The translations under genes were made by a program, and so were the position numbers. The notes under the pieces were generated by a model. The model saw only the letters and a program-made list of their open reading frames with translations. It was not told the origin of the DNA and did no database searches. Shown here piece after piece: positions 8,294 through 16,400 of a stretch of 64,000 bases of DNA (position 1 is the stretch's first letter; the number at the start of each line of letters is the position of its first letter). The stretch lies in NCBI RefSeq assembly GCF_015355755.1, contig NZ_JACVEE010000003.1:930001-994000 (forward strand), in the 5' to 3' direction. The stretch comes from Nocardia sp. XZ_19_385 (lineage in GTDB: Bacteria; Actinomycetota; Actinomycetes; Mycobacteriales; Mycobacteriaceae).

Positions 8294-8360
8294 CAAGATC
8301 ATCAGGCACTGGTGGCGGCAGCCACTCGGCCGATCCCGCCACCAGTGCCTGATGATCTTG
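8294..8360. repeat. palindromic repeat, family A copy 3
   Basis: A perfect 25-bp inverted repeat with arms at 8294-8318 and 8336-8360 (CAAGATCATCAGGCACTGGT then GGCGG) and a 17-base loop (CAGCCACTCGGCCGATC). Its arms differ from those of copy 4 at the GCACT/ACCT positions, but both arms changed together. Confidence 0.85.
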
Positions 8361-8412
8361 ATGTGGGGTCAGTACTGGGGTGTGCTGCCGCCACGCCCCA
8401 GTGGCGCGCCTT

Positions 8413-8478
8413 CAAGATCATCAGGACCTGGTGGCGGGCGGTGTCGGCTGATGCCGCCACCAGGTCCTGATGATCTTG
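8413..8478. repeat. palindromic repeat, family A copy 4
   Basis: A perfect 25-bp inverted repeat with arms at 8413-8437 and 8454-8478 (CAAGATCATCAGGACCTGGT then GGCGG) and a 16-base loop (GCGGTGTCGGCTGATG). Confidence 0.85.
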
Positions 8479-8563
8479 TTCGGTCGGTGGCGGGAGTGGC
8501 GGTGCGGCTGGTCGGCCCGGTGTTCGACTCGCGGCTTGATCCATGGATGACGCGGAGCCAGTG

Positions 8564-8629
8564 CAAGATCATCAGGACCTGGTGGCGGGCGGTGTCGGGT
8601 GATGCCGCCACCGAAGCCTGGTGATCTTG
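8564..8629. repeat. palindromic repeat, family A copy 5, decaying right arm
   Basis: The left arm at 8564-8588 is identical to that of copy 4. The right arm at 8605-8629 carries substitutions (CCACCGAAGCCTGGTGATCTTG), so pairing is imperfect. A lone right-arm end (CCTGATGATCTTG) lies further on at 8847-8859. Confidence 0.75.
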
Positions 8630-8944
8630 TTCGGGCGGTGGCCGGCTGTGGGGTGTGGCCGGAACGCATACGCCGCCAGCCGAGCTCAGGCCTACCCATG
8701 GCAGGACCCCGGTGTTGCCGTGGGTGCTGCGACGCTCTTCGGCGCGGCCGGGCAAGCTGTCGCCGACGGGCGACTTTGGGGTTTGATCCAGGCGCGGCGG
8801 AGGGGAGGGCTGGGTGATCCGGAGCTGGCGTCGGTCAGTGAGTGTTCCTGATGATCTTGTGGGGGACACACGGAAGAATGCCGACGCACCGGGAATGCGG
8901 GCAAACTGCGGGTTATTGAGAACTAGCGCTCATATCATGGATGC

Positions 8945-9538
8945 ATGCCCGAAAACGGTGGTGTGGGGCGTGTGGAACCGAGGGTGCTGGGTGGTCGGCA
9001 GGCGGTGCTCGCTGCCGGGGTAGCGACGGTGATTCTCGGTGTGGTGATCGCGGTTTGGCCGGAGAAGACGGTCGCGGTCGCGGAACTGCTGTTCGGTTTG
9101 TATCTACTGATCAACGCTTTGCTACAGATGTGGATCGCCATCGGTGCGAAGTTTGCTGTGGCGTTGCGTTCTCTCGTGTTCGTGAGTGGGGCGATTTCGA
9201 TGCTGCTGGCGGGGCTGTGTCTCTACAGCGGCAATTCGGTGCTGCTGCTGGCGATGTGGCTGGGGATCGCGTGGTCGGTGCGCGGGATCACGCATGCCAC
9301 CGTCGCCGCCTGGGATGATCGCCTGCCCGATGGTGTGCGCCATGAACTGTTCGGACTGTTCACCATGGTGCTCGGCATCGCGGTGCTGGCCTTGCCGTTC
9401 GAAACGCTGGAATCGCTGGCGCTGGTCAGTGGTGGCGCACTGATCGTGCTGGGGATCTTGGAGCTGCTTCTCGCGGGTGTCGGTGCGGTGGTGGGTATTC
9501 CGGGTTCGGCGCGGGTCCCCGCGACGCGCGGTGGATGA
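8945..9538 (+). CDS. HdeD/DUF308-family membrane protein
   Basis: A 197-aa protein with about six hydrophobic segments arranged as repeated pairs (for example AGVATVILGVVIAVWPEKTV, then AELLFGLYLLINALLQMW). The phrase ILGVVIAVWP with a following helix is the hallmark of the HdeD/DUF308 family. In enteric bacteria HdeD is linked to acid resistance, but the molecular function is unclear. It precedes the S8 protease gene on the same strand with only 36 bases between them, so the two may be co-transcribed. Confidence 0.85.
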   Translation: MPENGGVGRVEPRVLGGRQAVLAAGVATVILGVVIAVWPEKTVAVAELLFGLYLLINALLQMWIAIGAKFAVALRSLVFVSGAISMLLAGLCLYSGNSVLLLAMWLGIAWSVRGITHATVAAWDDRLPDGVRHELFGLFTMVLGIAVLALPFETLESLALVSGGALIVLGILELLLAGVGAVVGIPGSARVPATRGG

Positions 9539-9574
9539 CTGGCGGCGGATTCGCGCAGCGGGTTCACTGTTCTT

Positions 9575-11017
9575 ATGGCACCTACTGATCAACGTCGGAG
9601 TTCGGCACGCCCGCAGGAACCGGCGACGATGCGGTCACCGGCGGAACTGATCGTCGTCACCCGCGGTGCGGGCGCGCCGATCCAGCCGATCGCGTTGCGC
9701 GACAACCTCGCCACCGAGGAGCATCTGACCACGCTGCTGCCGCTGGGCGCGCGGCTGCGCCGGATCTTCGGTCCGCCCAACCGGTTACCGGGCCGGTTGG
9801 CGGGCACCGATCAGGAACCGGTCGGCGCGGATTACCTGAACTACTTCACGGTCGAGGGCGCCGTCTATGACCTCGAAGCGATCGCCGAACGGCTGCGCGC
9901 CGATGATTCGGTCGACGGGGCCTACGTCAAACCCGGCGCGGAACCACCCATCGCGCCGTTGCAGGCCGCTGCCCGCTCCTATACGGACGCGCCGCCGGTG
10001 ACCCCGGATTTCCAAGCGCGGCAAGGATATTTGGACGCCGCACCGGTCGGGGTCGACGCGCGCTGGGCTTGGACCAAGCCCGGTGGGCGCGGCACGGGCG
10101 TGCGGGTGATCGATATCGAGGGCGCCTGGCAGTTCAGCCACGAGGATCTCACCCAGAATCAGGGCGGGGTGATCGGCGGCCAATCCACCGAGGACGAGGG
10201 CTGGCGCAATCACGGCACCGCGGTGGCGGGCGAGATCAGCGGCGACGTCAACGCCTTCGGAATCACCGGTATCGCACCGGATTCGGTGATTCGCGCGGTC
10301 TCGATCTTCGGTGCGGGCTCGGCGGCGGCGATCCGCACGGCCGCCGATGCTCTCAGCGCCGGTGACATCATCCTGCTCGAACTGCACCGCCCCGGCCCCC
10401 GCCACAATTACGCCGACCGCCCCGACCAGGCGGGCTACATCGCCATCGAATGGTGGCCCGACGACTTGGCCGCGATCCGCTACGCCAACACTCGCGGGGT
10501 GATCGTGGTGGAAGCGGCGGGCAACGGCGGGGAGAACCTCGACGCCACCCTGTACGACACCCGCCCCACCGGTTTCCCGTCCACGTGGCGCAACCCGTTC
10601 CGCGCCGAGGACTCCGGAGCGATCATCGTCGGCGCCGGCGCCCCACCCCCGGGCACCCACGGCCGCGACCACGGGCCCGCCCGCTCCCGCCTCGCGTTCT
10701 CCAACTACGGCAGCCGCGTCGACACCCAAGGCTGGGGCCGAGAGGTCACTACCACCGGCTACGGCGACCTCCAAGGCGGTGGCGACGAAGACTACTGGTA
10801 CACCGACACTTTCAGCGGCACCTCCAGCGCCTCCCCGATCGTCGTCGGTGCCCTTGCCTGCTACCAAGGCATCCGCGCCGCAGGCCCGGGCCGCCTGACC
10901 CCCGCCGACATCCGCACCCGCCTGCGCGCCACCGGTTCACCCCAAACCGCGGCCCCCGACCGCCCCGCCACCCAGCGCATCGGCAACCTCCCCGATCTGC
11001 GTACCCTCACCCCCTGA
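9575..11017 (+). CDS. S8 (subtilisin-like) serine protease
   Basis: A 480-aa protein with a complete subtilase catalytic triad: Asp180 in VIDIEGAW, His213 in NHGTAVAGE and Ser417 in FSGTSSASPIV. The oxyanion-region segment VVEAAGNGG is also present. The first 140 residues form an N-terminal domain that could act as an intramolecular propeptide or binding domain. No signal peptide or C-terminal membrane anchor is seen, so the enzyme is either cytoplasmic or leaves the cell by a non-Sec route. The ATG at 9575 closely follows the HdeD-like gene. The substrate is unknown. Confidence 0.9.
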   Translation: MAPTDQRRSSARPQEPATMRSPAELIVVTRGAGAPIQPIALRDNLATEEHLTTLLPLGARLRRIFGPPNRLPGRLAGTDQEPVGADYLNYFTVEGAVYDLEAIAERLRADDSVDGAYVKPGAEPPIAPLQAAARSYTDAPPVTPDFQARQGYLDAAPVGVDARWAWTKPGGRGTGVRVIDIEGAWQFSHEDLTQNQGGVIGGQSTEDEGWRNHGTAVAGEISGDVNAFGITGIAPDSVIRAVSIFGAGSAAAIRTAADALSAGDIILLELHRPGPRHNYADRPDQAGYIAIEWWPDDLAAIRYANTRGVIVVEAAGNGGENLDATLYDTRPTGFPSTWRNPFRAEDSGAIIVGAGAPPPGTHGRDHGPARSRLAFSNYGSRVDTQGWGREVTTTGYGDLQGGGDEDYWYTDTFSGTSSASPIVVGALACYQGIRAAGPGRLTPADIRTRLRATGSPQTAAPDRPATQRIGNLPDLRTLTP

Positions 11018-11030
11018 CCGTCGCCCTCTC

Positions 11031-11267
11031 CTACGACTCGACATACAGACCGAAATCAAACCCGCCGAACGCTTGATCGGCCACCACGGACCGAGCGAAA
11101 CCGACAGCCTCTGACGCAGATTCTGTGCTCCACGTCCAATGTGGCCGCGACGCCGTGTCTGTCGTCCCGCCAGCCTGATCGGCCCTACCGTGCGGGACCG
11201 CGATGGTGCGGCGGCGGATATTCTCGCTGACCTCAGCGGGGTCAGGCAGCCGCTCGCGGTACAGCAC
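11031..11267 (-). pseudogene. remnant of a molybdopterin oxidoreductase C-terminal region
   Basis: The minus strand reads AEVSENIRRRTIAVPHGRAD. This aligns without gaps to VEVSDDIRPGTIAVPHGWGH in the molybdopterin oxidoreductase gene at the right edge of the window, with 14 of 20 residues identical. That stretch belongs to the C-terminal dinucleotide-binding domain of the family. The frame around it diverges completely and has no start or catalytic domain, so it is a gene relic. The surrounding 11018-11498 interval has no other recognised content. Confidence 0.55.
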
Positions 11268-11498
11268 ACCACCGCGCGCACCGCTGGGGCCAGTGACGCT
11301 GAGCTGCGGGTCATGCCGGCCTCGAGGCAGAGGGCTGCTCCGTAAACACCTGGTAGCGCGACCGGTTTAGCCCGCGCGATCGCTATCGCGCTCACGGGTG
11401 TGGCCGGCATCGACCTCGCGGCAGGCCGCGCGCGACTGTCGCCCCGGAAGGTAGTTTCACTCATCCCGTGGGCGGCGCGCGGCCGTTAGGCTCGCCAG

Positions 11499-12254
11499 AT
11501 GGTGCCGCACCTGATCTTCGGGATTCCGACGCATGGGTTCTTCGTGGCGCTCGGGGTGGTCGCGGCGTCGGTGGTGTTCGTGCTGGAGTGCCGGCGGCGT
11601 AACGCGCTGGGGGAGGAATCGCTGGTTGCCGTGACCGGGGCGCTGGTGGGTGGGGCGATCGGGATGCGGTTGTCGAGTCTCGTGGAAACTCTTGACCCGT
11701 ATGAGAGTTGGATGTTCGGGGCGCGCAGTGTGCTCGGCGGGCTGCTCGGGGCGTATGCCGGGGTGCTGGTCGCGAAGAAGATCATCGGGTACAAGGAGCG
11801 GACCGGGGATTTGTTCGCGCCGGCGGTGGCGTTGGGGATGGCGGTGGGGCGGATCGGGTGTCATCTCACCGAGGCGCCCGGGCGGCCGACGGAGCTGCCG
11901 TGGGGGATACACGCGCCGGGCACGGTGCCGAGTTGTCCGGGGTGTGCGAGCGGGGCGGCGATGCATCCGAGTTTCCTCTACGAGATCGCCTTCCAGTTGG
12001 CTGCTTTCGGAGCGCTGCTGTGGTTGCGGAACCGGGTCAGCGCGCCCGGGGAACTGTTCACGCTGTATGTGAGCGCGTACGCGATCTTCCGGTTCCTGGT
12101 CGAGTTCACCCGCGCCAACGAGACGGTGTGGCTGGATCTGACGCGCCCGCAATGGTTTCTGCTGCCGGGGCTGGTGCTGGTCGCGGTGCGGCTCGGCGTC
12201 GGGTATCGGCGTGGGCACTACGACATGATCCTCGGGCGGAAGGTCGCGGCATGA
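11499..12254 (+). CDS. Lgt-like membrane enzyme (prolipoprotein diacylglyceryl transferase family)
   Basis: A 251-aa integral membrane protein with about seven helices. It keeps the general Lgt landmarks: VGRIGCHLTEA near residue 116, MHPSFLYE near 155 and FRFLVEFTRANE near 205. It departs from true Lgt at important places: the RIGNFINGE signature reads RIGCHLTEA, and the usual HGG motif of the early loop reads SVLGG. It therefore is probably not the housekeeping lipoprotein enzyme but a paralogue that uses phosphatidylglycerol or another lipid differently. It opens a tight gene cluster; its stop overlaps the next ATG by four bases. The ATG at 11508 region offers no better start than 11499 (GTG/ATG choice uncertain by a few codons). 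Confidence 0.8.
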   Translation: MVPHLIFGIPTHGFFVALGVVAASVVFVLECRRRNALGEESLVAVTGALVGGAIGMRLSSLVETLDPYESWMFGARSVLGGLLGAYAGVLVAKKIIGYKERTGDLFAPAVALGMAVGRIGCHLTEAPGRPTELPWGIHAPGTVPSCPGCASGAAMHPSFLYEIAFQLAAFGALLWLRNRVSAPGELFTLYVSAYAIFRFLVEFTRANETVWLDLTRPQWFLLPGLVLVAVRLGVGYRRGHYDMILGRKVAA

Positions 12255-12586
12255 CGGCGACGCCACCGGAGCAGCCCCCGGAACCGGGCGAGCGGCAACC
12301 GTCTCGGTCTCATACCCATGTCCCGTTGCTCGTGGGAATGGTTGTCGTGGGTGCGATCGGGTTCGTCGCGACGAGTGTGGCCGCGGTGGTTTTCCTGGTC
12401 GGTGAGGTGTTGAGCATCGGCGTGTTCCTCATCCTCAGCATTGTGATCGCCTTCGGTGGCGGCTTCGCCCTGCTTCTTACGGGCAAGACCTGGGCTCGTG
12501 GGCTCGGGTTCGGTTTGATGATCGGCTGGGCGCTGGTCGTGTTGTTCACCGCGGGGCTGTGTGTCGCTGTCCTGCAGAGCTATTGA
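12251..12586 (+). CDS. small membrane protein (paralogue of the next gene)
   Basis: A 111-aa protein with a polar, proline-rich head (about 28 aa) and three membrane helices. Its last third, with GLGFGLMIGWALVV, closely matches GLGMGLMIGWALVT in the gene at 12686, so the two are tandem paralogues. The ATG overlaps the stop of the Lgt-like gene (ATGA), a strong sign of translational coupling. No family function is known. Confidence 0.8.
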   Translation: MTATPPEQPPEPGERQPSRSHTHVPLLVGMVVVGAIGFVATSVAAVVFLVGEVLSIGVFLILSIVIAFGGGFALLLTGKTWARGLGFGLMIGWALVVLFTAGLCVAVLQSY

Positions 12587-12685
12587 TGACGTCCCTCGAC
12601 GAAAGGCTGTGTGCATGAGCGAGCGAATATTCGACACAGCGACATGTGTGGTCACGGCGGAGCCGAGCATCAGCGGGGTGGAGGC

Positions 12686-13324
12686 GTGAGTACATCTGAG
12701 CCGCCTGACGGCTGGGAGCCGACGCAGTACCCGCCCGAGTCGCCGCCACCGGGATCGCAGCCGCCGCACGGCTCGCATCCGGGGTCGCAGCCACCGGGCT
12801 GGCATCCAGAGTCACAGTATCCGCCCGGGTCCCAGCCGCCCGGCCGGCATCCAGAGTCGCAAAACCCGCCGGGGTCGTCGCAGCCGCCGGGCTGGCCTCC
12901 AGGGTCGCAAAGCCCGCCGGGATCGCCGCCTCCGCCCGGTTGGCCTGCGGGGTCGCAGCCCCCAACCGGCTGGCCTCCGCAGGGTCCTCCACCACCCCCG
13001 AAGTCGAACGACACCACGGTCGTGGTGCTCACCGCGCTGGCCGGTGTGAGCCTGTTCGTCGCACTCAATGTGGTGGTCGGGTTCATCGCCTTCGCGGCCA
13101 GCTACCAGGGCAGCAGCGCTGACACCGTCCCGATCGCTGTCGCCGCGGTCGCGGCGGTGCTGTTCGCGTTCGGCGGCGGCACCGCCCTGATCATGTTGCG
13201 CAAACCGTGGTCCAAAGGGCTCGGCATGGGCTTGATGATCGGGTGGGCGCTGGTGACCGTATGTACGGTCGGGTTCTGCACCGGCGTGAATCCGACGCTT
13301 TACAGCTCGCTGGGCGTTCAGTGA
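12686..13324 (+). CDS. membrane protein with Pro/Gly/Ser-rich repeat head
   Basis: A 212-aa protein. Residues 1-110 are a low-complexity tail of repeated PPGSQPPG / PPGWHPESQ units, probably cytoplasmic and unstructured. This is followed by three membrane helices homologous to the upstream small protein. Pro-rich heads on small membrane proteins are frequent in mycolate actinobacteria and may scaffold interactions at the membrane. The GTG at 12686 is selected by GGTGGAGG immediately upstream; the longer frame has no such site. The 3' end overlaps a possible GTG start of the radical SAM gene. Confidence 0.8.
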   Translation: MSTSEPPDGWEPTQYPPESPPPGSQPPHGSHPGSQPPGWHPESQYPPGSQPPGRHPESQNPPGSSQPPGWPPGSQSPPGSPPPPGWPAGSQPPTGWPPQGPPPPPKSNDTTVVVLTALAGVSLFVALNVVVGFIAFAASYQGSSADTVPIAVAAVAAVLFAFGGGTALIMLRKPWSKGLGMGLMIGWALVTVCTVGFCTGVNPTLYSSLGVQ

Positions 13325-13347
13325 GCAAAGGGGGAGTTGTGCACGGC

Positions 13348-14898
13348 ATGCCGCTGCGTGGGGACCGAATCCTGCGCTATGTGAACGCCTTCTGCCCGCA
13401 GTGCCACGAAGAAGCACCGGAGACGCCGCTCTCGCAGGTGCCGCGGTTGTCGGGTTGGCTGGCCGACCGCGGTGGCCAGGTGCTGCTGGAACGGGGGTGC
13501 CCGAGTCACGGCATGGTCCGCACGCTCTACGACGAGGACCCGGAGATCCTGGAGTACCTGGAGCAGTGGACCGCGCCCACCAAAGCGCACCTGCCCGACG
13601 TGCCCGGCAACTTCGACCCGGTGCCGTCGGCGTATCTACGTGGCTTGCCGGAAATGCAGACCCAGCACACCTGCATCCTGCTCGAAGACATCATCGACAG
13701 CTGTAATCTGCGCTGCCCCACCTGTTTCGCCGACTCGTCCCCGGACCTGCGCGGCGTCGTCGCGGTCGAGGACGTGCTCGCCAATGTCGATCAGCGGTTG
13801 TCCCGCGAGAACGGCAAACTCGATGTGCTGATGCTCAGCGGCGGCGAACCCACCCTGCATCCGGACCTGCCCCGCCTACTCGACGAACTGACCGCACGCC
13901 CGATCACCCGAATCCTGATCAACACCAACGGGTTGCGCATCGCCCGCGACGATTCCCTGATCGAACTGCTGGCCCGGCATCGGGAACGGGTGGAGGTGTA
14001 TTTGCAATACGACGGCAGTTCCGCGGCGGCCTCCCGCCACCACCGCGGCGGCGACCTGCGCGCGCGCAAGGCCGAAGCGCTGCAACGGCTCTCCACCCAC
14101 GGCATCTTCACCACCTTGGTGATGACGATCGCCCTCGGCGTCAACGACGACGAAATCGGCGACGTGGTCCGCGTCGCCCTCGACACCCCGTTCGTCGGCG
14201 GTGTGTCGCTGCAACCCCAATTCAGTTCCGGCCGTTCCGGTGTCATCGATCCGATGCACCGCCTCACCCACACCGGCGTCCTGCGCCGCCTGGGCCCGCA
14301 AACCGGCAACCAGGTCACCTGGCGCGACCTCACCGCCCTGCCCTGCTCACACCCGCATTGCTGCTCGGTCGGCTACCTGCTGCGCGACGATGCCGGCCAG
14401 TGGCGTTCGCTGGTCTCCCTCATCGGCCACGACCGGCTCAAAGACCAACTGGGCCTGGTCTCCAACCGCATCGCCGACACCAGCATCCCCGCCGAACTGC
14501 GCACCGCCGTCCAGGAATCCCTGCTGGGGCTGCTGTCGGAACAGTCCTCCCTGTCGCACCCGGAGATCGGCAAAGTCTGGCAGAACATCTGCGAGAACTG
14601 CGATCTCGGCATGTCCACCCTGCTCACCCTCGCCTCCTCCGCCCTGCCCGGCCGCCGCAAACGCCTGCGCACCTTGCTCGGCGAACGCGTCGTCCGCATC
14701 ACCGTCAAACCGTTCATGGACATGTCGACCATGATCGAAGAACGCCTCACCCAATGCTGCGTCCACGTCGGCACCCGCTCCGACGCCGACCAATGCGCCC
14801 CCTTCTGCGCCGTCCAAGCCTGGCCCGCCCTGTCCCGACAACGCCTGTCGGCCGCCGCTCCGGCGGGTCGCGAACTCCTGCCGATGGAGGCCAATTGA
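13348..14898 (+). CDS. radical SAM enzyme, MJ0619/Tes-like
   Basis: A protein of about 516 aa with the radical SAM [4Fe-4S] motif CNLRCPTC (Cys119, Cys123, Cys126), followed by the LSGGEPTLHPD SAM-binding motif. It begins with a CPQC pair (Cys16/Cys19) and a GCPSHG segment, and has a PCSHPHCCSVGYL segment in the middle plus further cysteines near the C terminus. This set of extra Cys motifs is that of the MJ0619 family, which includes the archaeal tetraether lipid synthase Tes; other members act on small substrates. AAAGGGGGAG precedes ATG 13348 by about 11 bases. GTG 13321, overlapping the previous stop, is an alternative start. Its place beside an Lgt-like enzyme and three membrane proteins suggests a membrane-lipid substrate. 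Confidence 0.85.
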   Translation: MPLRGDRILRYVNAFCPQCHEEAPETPLSQVPRLSGWLADRGGQVLLERGCPSHGMVRTLYDEDPEILEYLEQWTAPTKAHLPDVPGNFDPVPSAYLRGLPEMQTQHTCILLEDIIDSCNLRCPTCFADSSPDLRGVVAVEDVLANVDQRLSRENGKLDVLMLSGGEPTLHPDLPRLLDELTARPITRILINTNGLRIARDDSLIELLARHRERVEVYLQYDGSSAAASRHHRGGDLRARKAEALQRLSTHGIFTTLVMTIALGVNDDEIGDVVRVALDTPFVGGVSLQPQFSSGRSGVIDPMHRLTHTGVLRRLGPQTGNQVTWRDLTALPCSHPHCCSVGYLLRDDAGQWRSLVSLIGHDRLKDQLGLVSNRIADTSIPAELRTAVQESLLGLLSEQSSLSHPEIGKVWQNICENCDLGMSTLLTLASSALPGRRKRLRTLLGERVVRITVKPFMDMSTMIEERLTQCCVHVGTRSDADQCAPFCAVQAWPALSRQRLSAAAPAGRELLPMEAN

Positions 14899-14980
14899 CT
14901 TCCGCCGCAGATTGGCTGCCAGACGGGCTTGTCCGCGACGTCGTTGGCGGTGTGGCGACTGCGTCCTGGCGGGGTGTGCG

Positions 14981-15253
14981 ATGACCGAGCAGCGCGGCGT
15001 CTACTACGACGAAGCCACTCGCCAACCCCCATCTGACCCGCTCAACCTCTGCATCTTCGCCACCGTCGCGCTCCTCACCTGGCTGATCGGTCCCTGGGCG
15101 CTAACGGGTTTCGCCCTCCTCGCTTTCACCGGCTACTGGCGTGCCTGGCGCCAGGGCCTGCGCCGCAGTAAATGCTGGCTCCGCGACACTCGCCTGGTCC
15201 TGCTGTATCTGGCGGTGCTGGCCGCGCTCGGCGTTTTCGCTGCGCTGCGGTAG
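14981..15253 (+). CDS. small membrane protein of the Lgt-like/radical SAM cluster
   Basis: A 90-aa protein beginning MTEQRGVYYDEATRQPP with two hydrophobic hairpins (LCIFATVALLTWLIGPWALT and LVLLYLAVLAALGVFAALR) separated by a basic loop. It has no known family. It lies 82 bases after the radical SAM gene on the same strand and is read as the last member of the cluster. Confidence 0.65.
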   Translation: MTEQRGVYYDEATRQPPSDPLNLCIFATVALLTWLIGPWALTGFALLAFTGYWRAWRQGLRRSKCWLRDTRLVLLYLAVLAALGVFAALR

Positions 15254-15298
15254 CTCGATCGCGCTGGCCGACAAGCGTTTCCGGAATAGGGTGGCGCT

Positions 15299-16036
15299 AT
15301 GGCGCTGCAATTGGTTCAGGTGAATTTCAAGGCCCGCGACGATGCGGCGCTCGGACGGTTCTGGGCGCAGGCCCTCGGCTGGGGTGTTTCCAGCGAGGGT
15401 CCCGGGGTGACCAACGTGGAGCCGGTGGGTTTCACCTGGCCGGATCCCAGTGCCGTCTGCATCGATGTCGTCACCGTTCCGGACCCCGAAACAGTGCACT
15501 ACCGCGTGTATCTCGATCTCGCCACCACCTCCACGTCCCATCAAGCGGAGTTGGTGGCGCGCCTGCGAGAGCTCGGTGCGACGCCGGCCGATCTGGGCCA
15601 GGGTGAGGTGCCGTGGCAGGTGCTGGCCGACCCGGAGGGCAACGTGTTCCGCGTGCTGGAGCCACGGGAGATCTATCGCGACACCGGACCGATCGCCGCG
15701 GTGGTCGCCGACTGTGCCGACCCGCGGGCCATGGCCGGGTTCTGGGGCGAGGCGATCGACTGGCCTGTGCACGATCTCGCCGATGACCGCGCGCTGCTGC
15801 GCTCGGCCGAAGGAGTAGGGCCGTATCTGGAGTTCCGTCGCGCGCCTAACGGGAAGGCCGCGGTGAGCCGGGTCCATCTTGACGTGCTGCCCTGCCGCGG
15901 TGACGATCAAGCGACGGAGGTGGCGCGGTTGCAGGCCCTCGGCGCGAGGTCGTCCGATGTGGGTCAGGGCGAGGTGTCGTGGCGGGTGCTGGCCGACCCG
16001 GAGGGCCATGATTTCTGCGTCCTCGCCCGGTCTTGA
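15299..16036 (+). CDS. VOC-superfamily protein with two glyoxalase-like domains
   Basis: A 245-aa protein made of two related halves. Each contains an ARFWAQALGW/MAGFWGEAIDW type helix and a C-terminal VLADPEGN/VLADPEGH-F motif, which are typical of the glyoxalase-like VOC fold (pfam glyoxalase_6 type). Two such halves normally make one metal-binding cavity. The substrate is unknown; resistance, isomerisation or dioxygenase roles all occur in the superfamily. The start at 15299 gives the usual MALQLVQVNFKARD beginning. Confidence 0.85.
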   Translation: MALQLVQVNFKARDDAALGRFWAQALGWGVSSEGPGVTNVEPVGFTWPDPSAVCIDVVTVPDPETVHYRVYLDLATTSTSHQAELVARLRELGATPADLGQGEVPWQVLADPEGNVFRVLEPREIYRDTGPIAAVVADCADPRAMAGFWGEAIDWPVHDLADDRALLRSAEGVGPYLEFRRAPNGKAAVSRVHLDVLPCRGDDQATEVARLQALGARSSDVGQGEVSWRVLADPEGHDFCVLARS

Positions 16037-16185
16037 CGCCCCCCGCACGGGATTTCGTGGTTGAGAGGGGATTGTGGAGGCCGATAGCCGGGTGCCGACC
16101 GCGGGGAGCTGCCTCGAAGGTGACGACGCCGTTGGCTCGACGGATGGCATGGACGCTCCGCGTGACCCCGCTGGGGTCTATCGGG

Positions 16186-16380
16186 TCACCGGGGGGCTGC
16201 TCCGGCCGGCACCAGCGCCGACCCGTACGCGCTGCCCTGCACCGTCACGCCACCGAATTCGCCGAGGGGCTTGATGTCGGTGGTGTACAGCCGCACCGCA
16301 TCGGTCATCGTCACCTCGATGCTGTCCGATCCGGCCCGGAACCGATCAGCCCAACAGCACTCGCCGGCGCGCTCAGCCGC
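16186..16380 (-). pseudogene. remnant of a large glycoside hydrolase C-terminal domain
   Basis: The minus strand reads ADRFRAGSDSIEVTMTDAVR, then LYTTDIKPLGEFGG and AYGSALVPAG before a stop at 16186. The pattern LxPGxNxIEVxVTDALRNYLT...YGLLGPV is found near the end of alpha-L-rhamnosidase-like and GH2-like secreted hydrolases. No catalytic part remains, and the frame meets non-coding sequence upstream. The interval 16037-16185 shows nothing else. Confidence 0.4.
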
Positions 16381-16400
16381 CGAAGAGCAGGTAGAGGCCG

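Noticed and set aside
6841..8352. Plus-strand frame of about 500 codons overlapping the coiled-coil gene
   Set aside because: It is a shadow of the biased GCC/CGC/GAA codon use, runs on through the palindromic repeats and has no recognisable domain.
7861..8629. The palindrome cluster as a CRISPR array
   Set aside because: The units are palindromes of unequal spacing with unrelated intervening lengths, there are no uniform spacers, and no cas genes are present.
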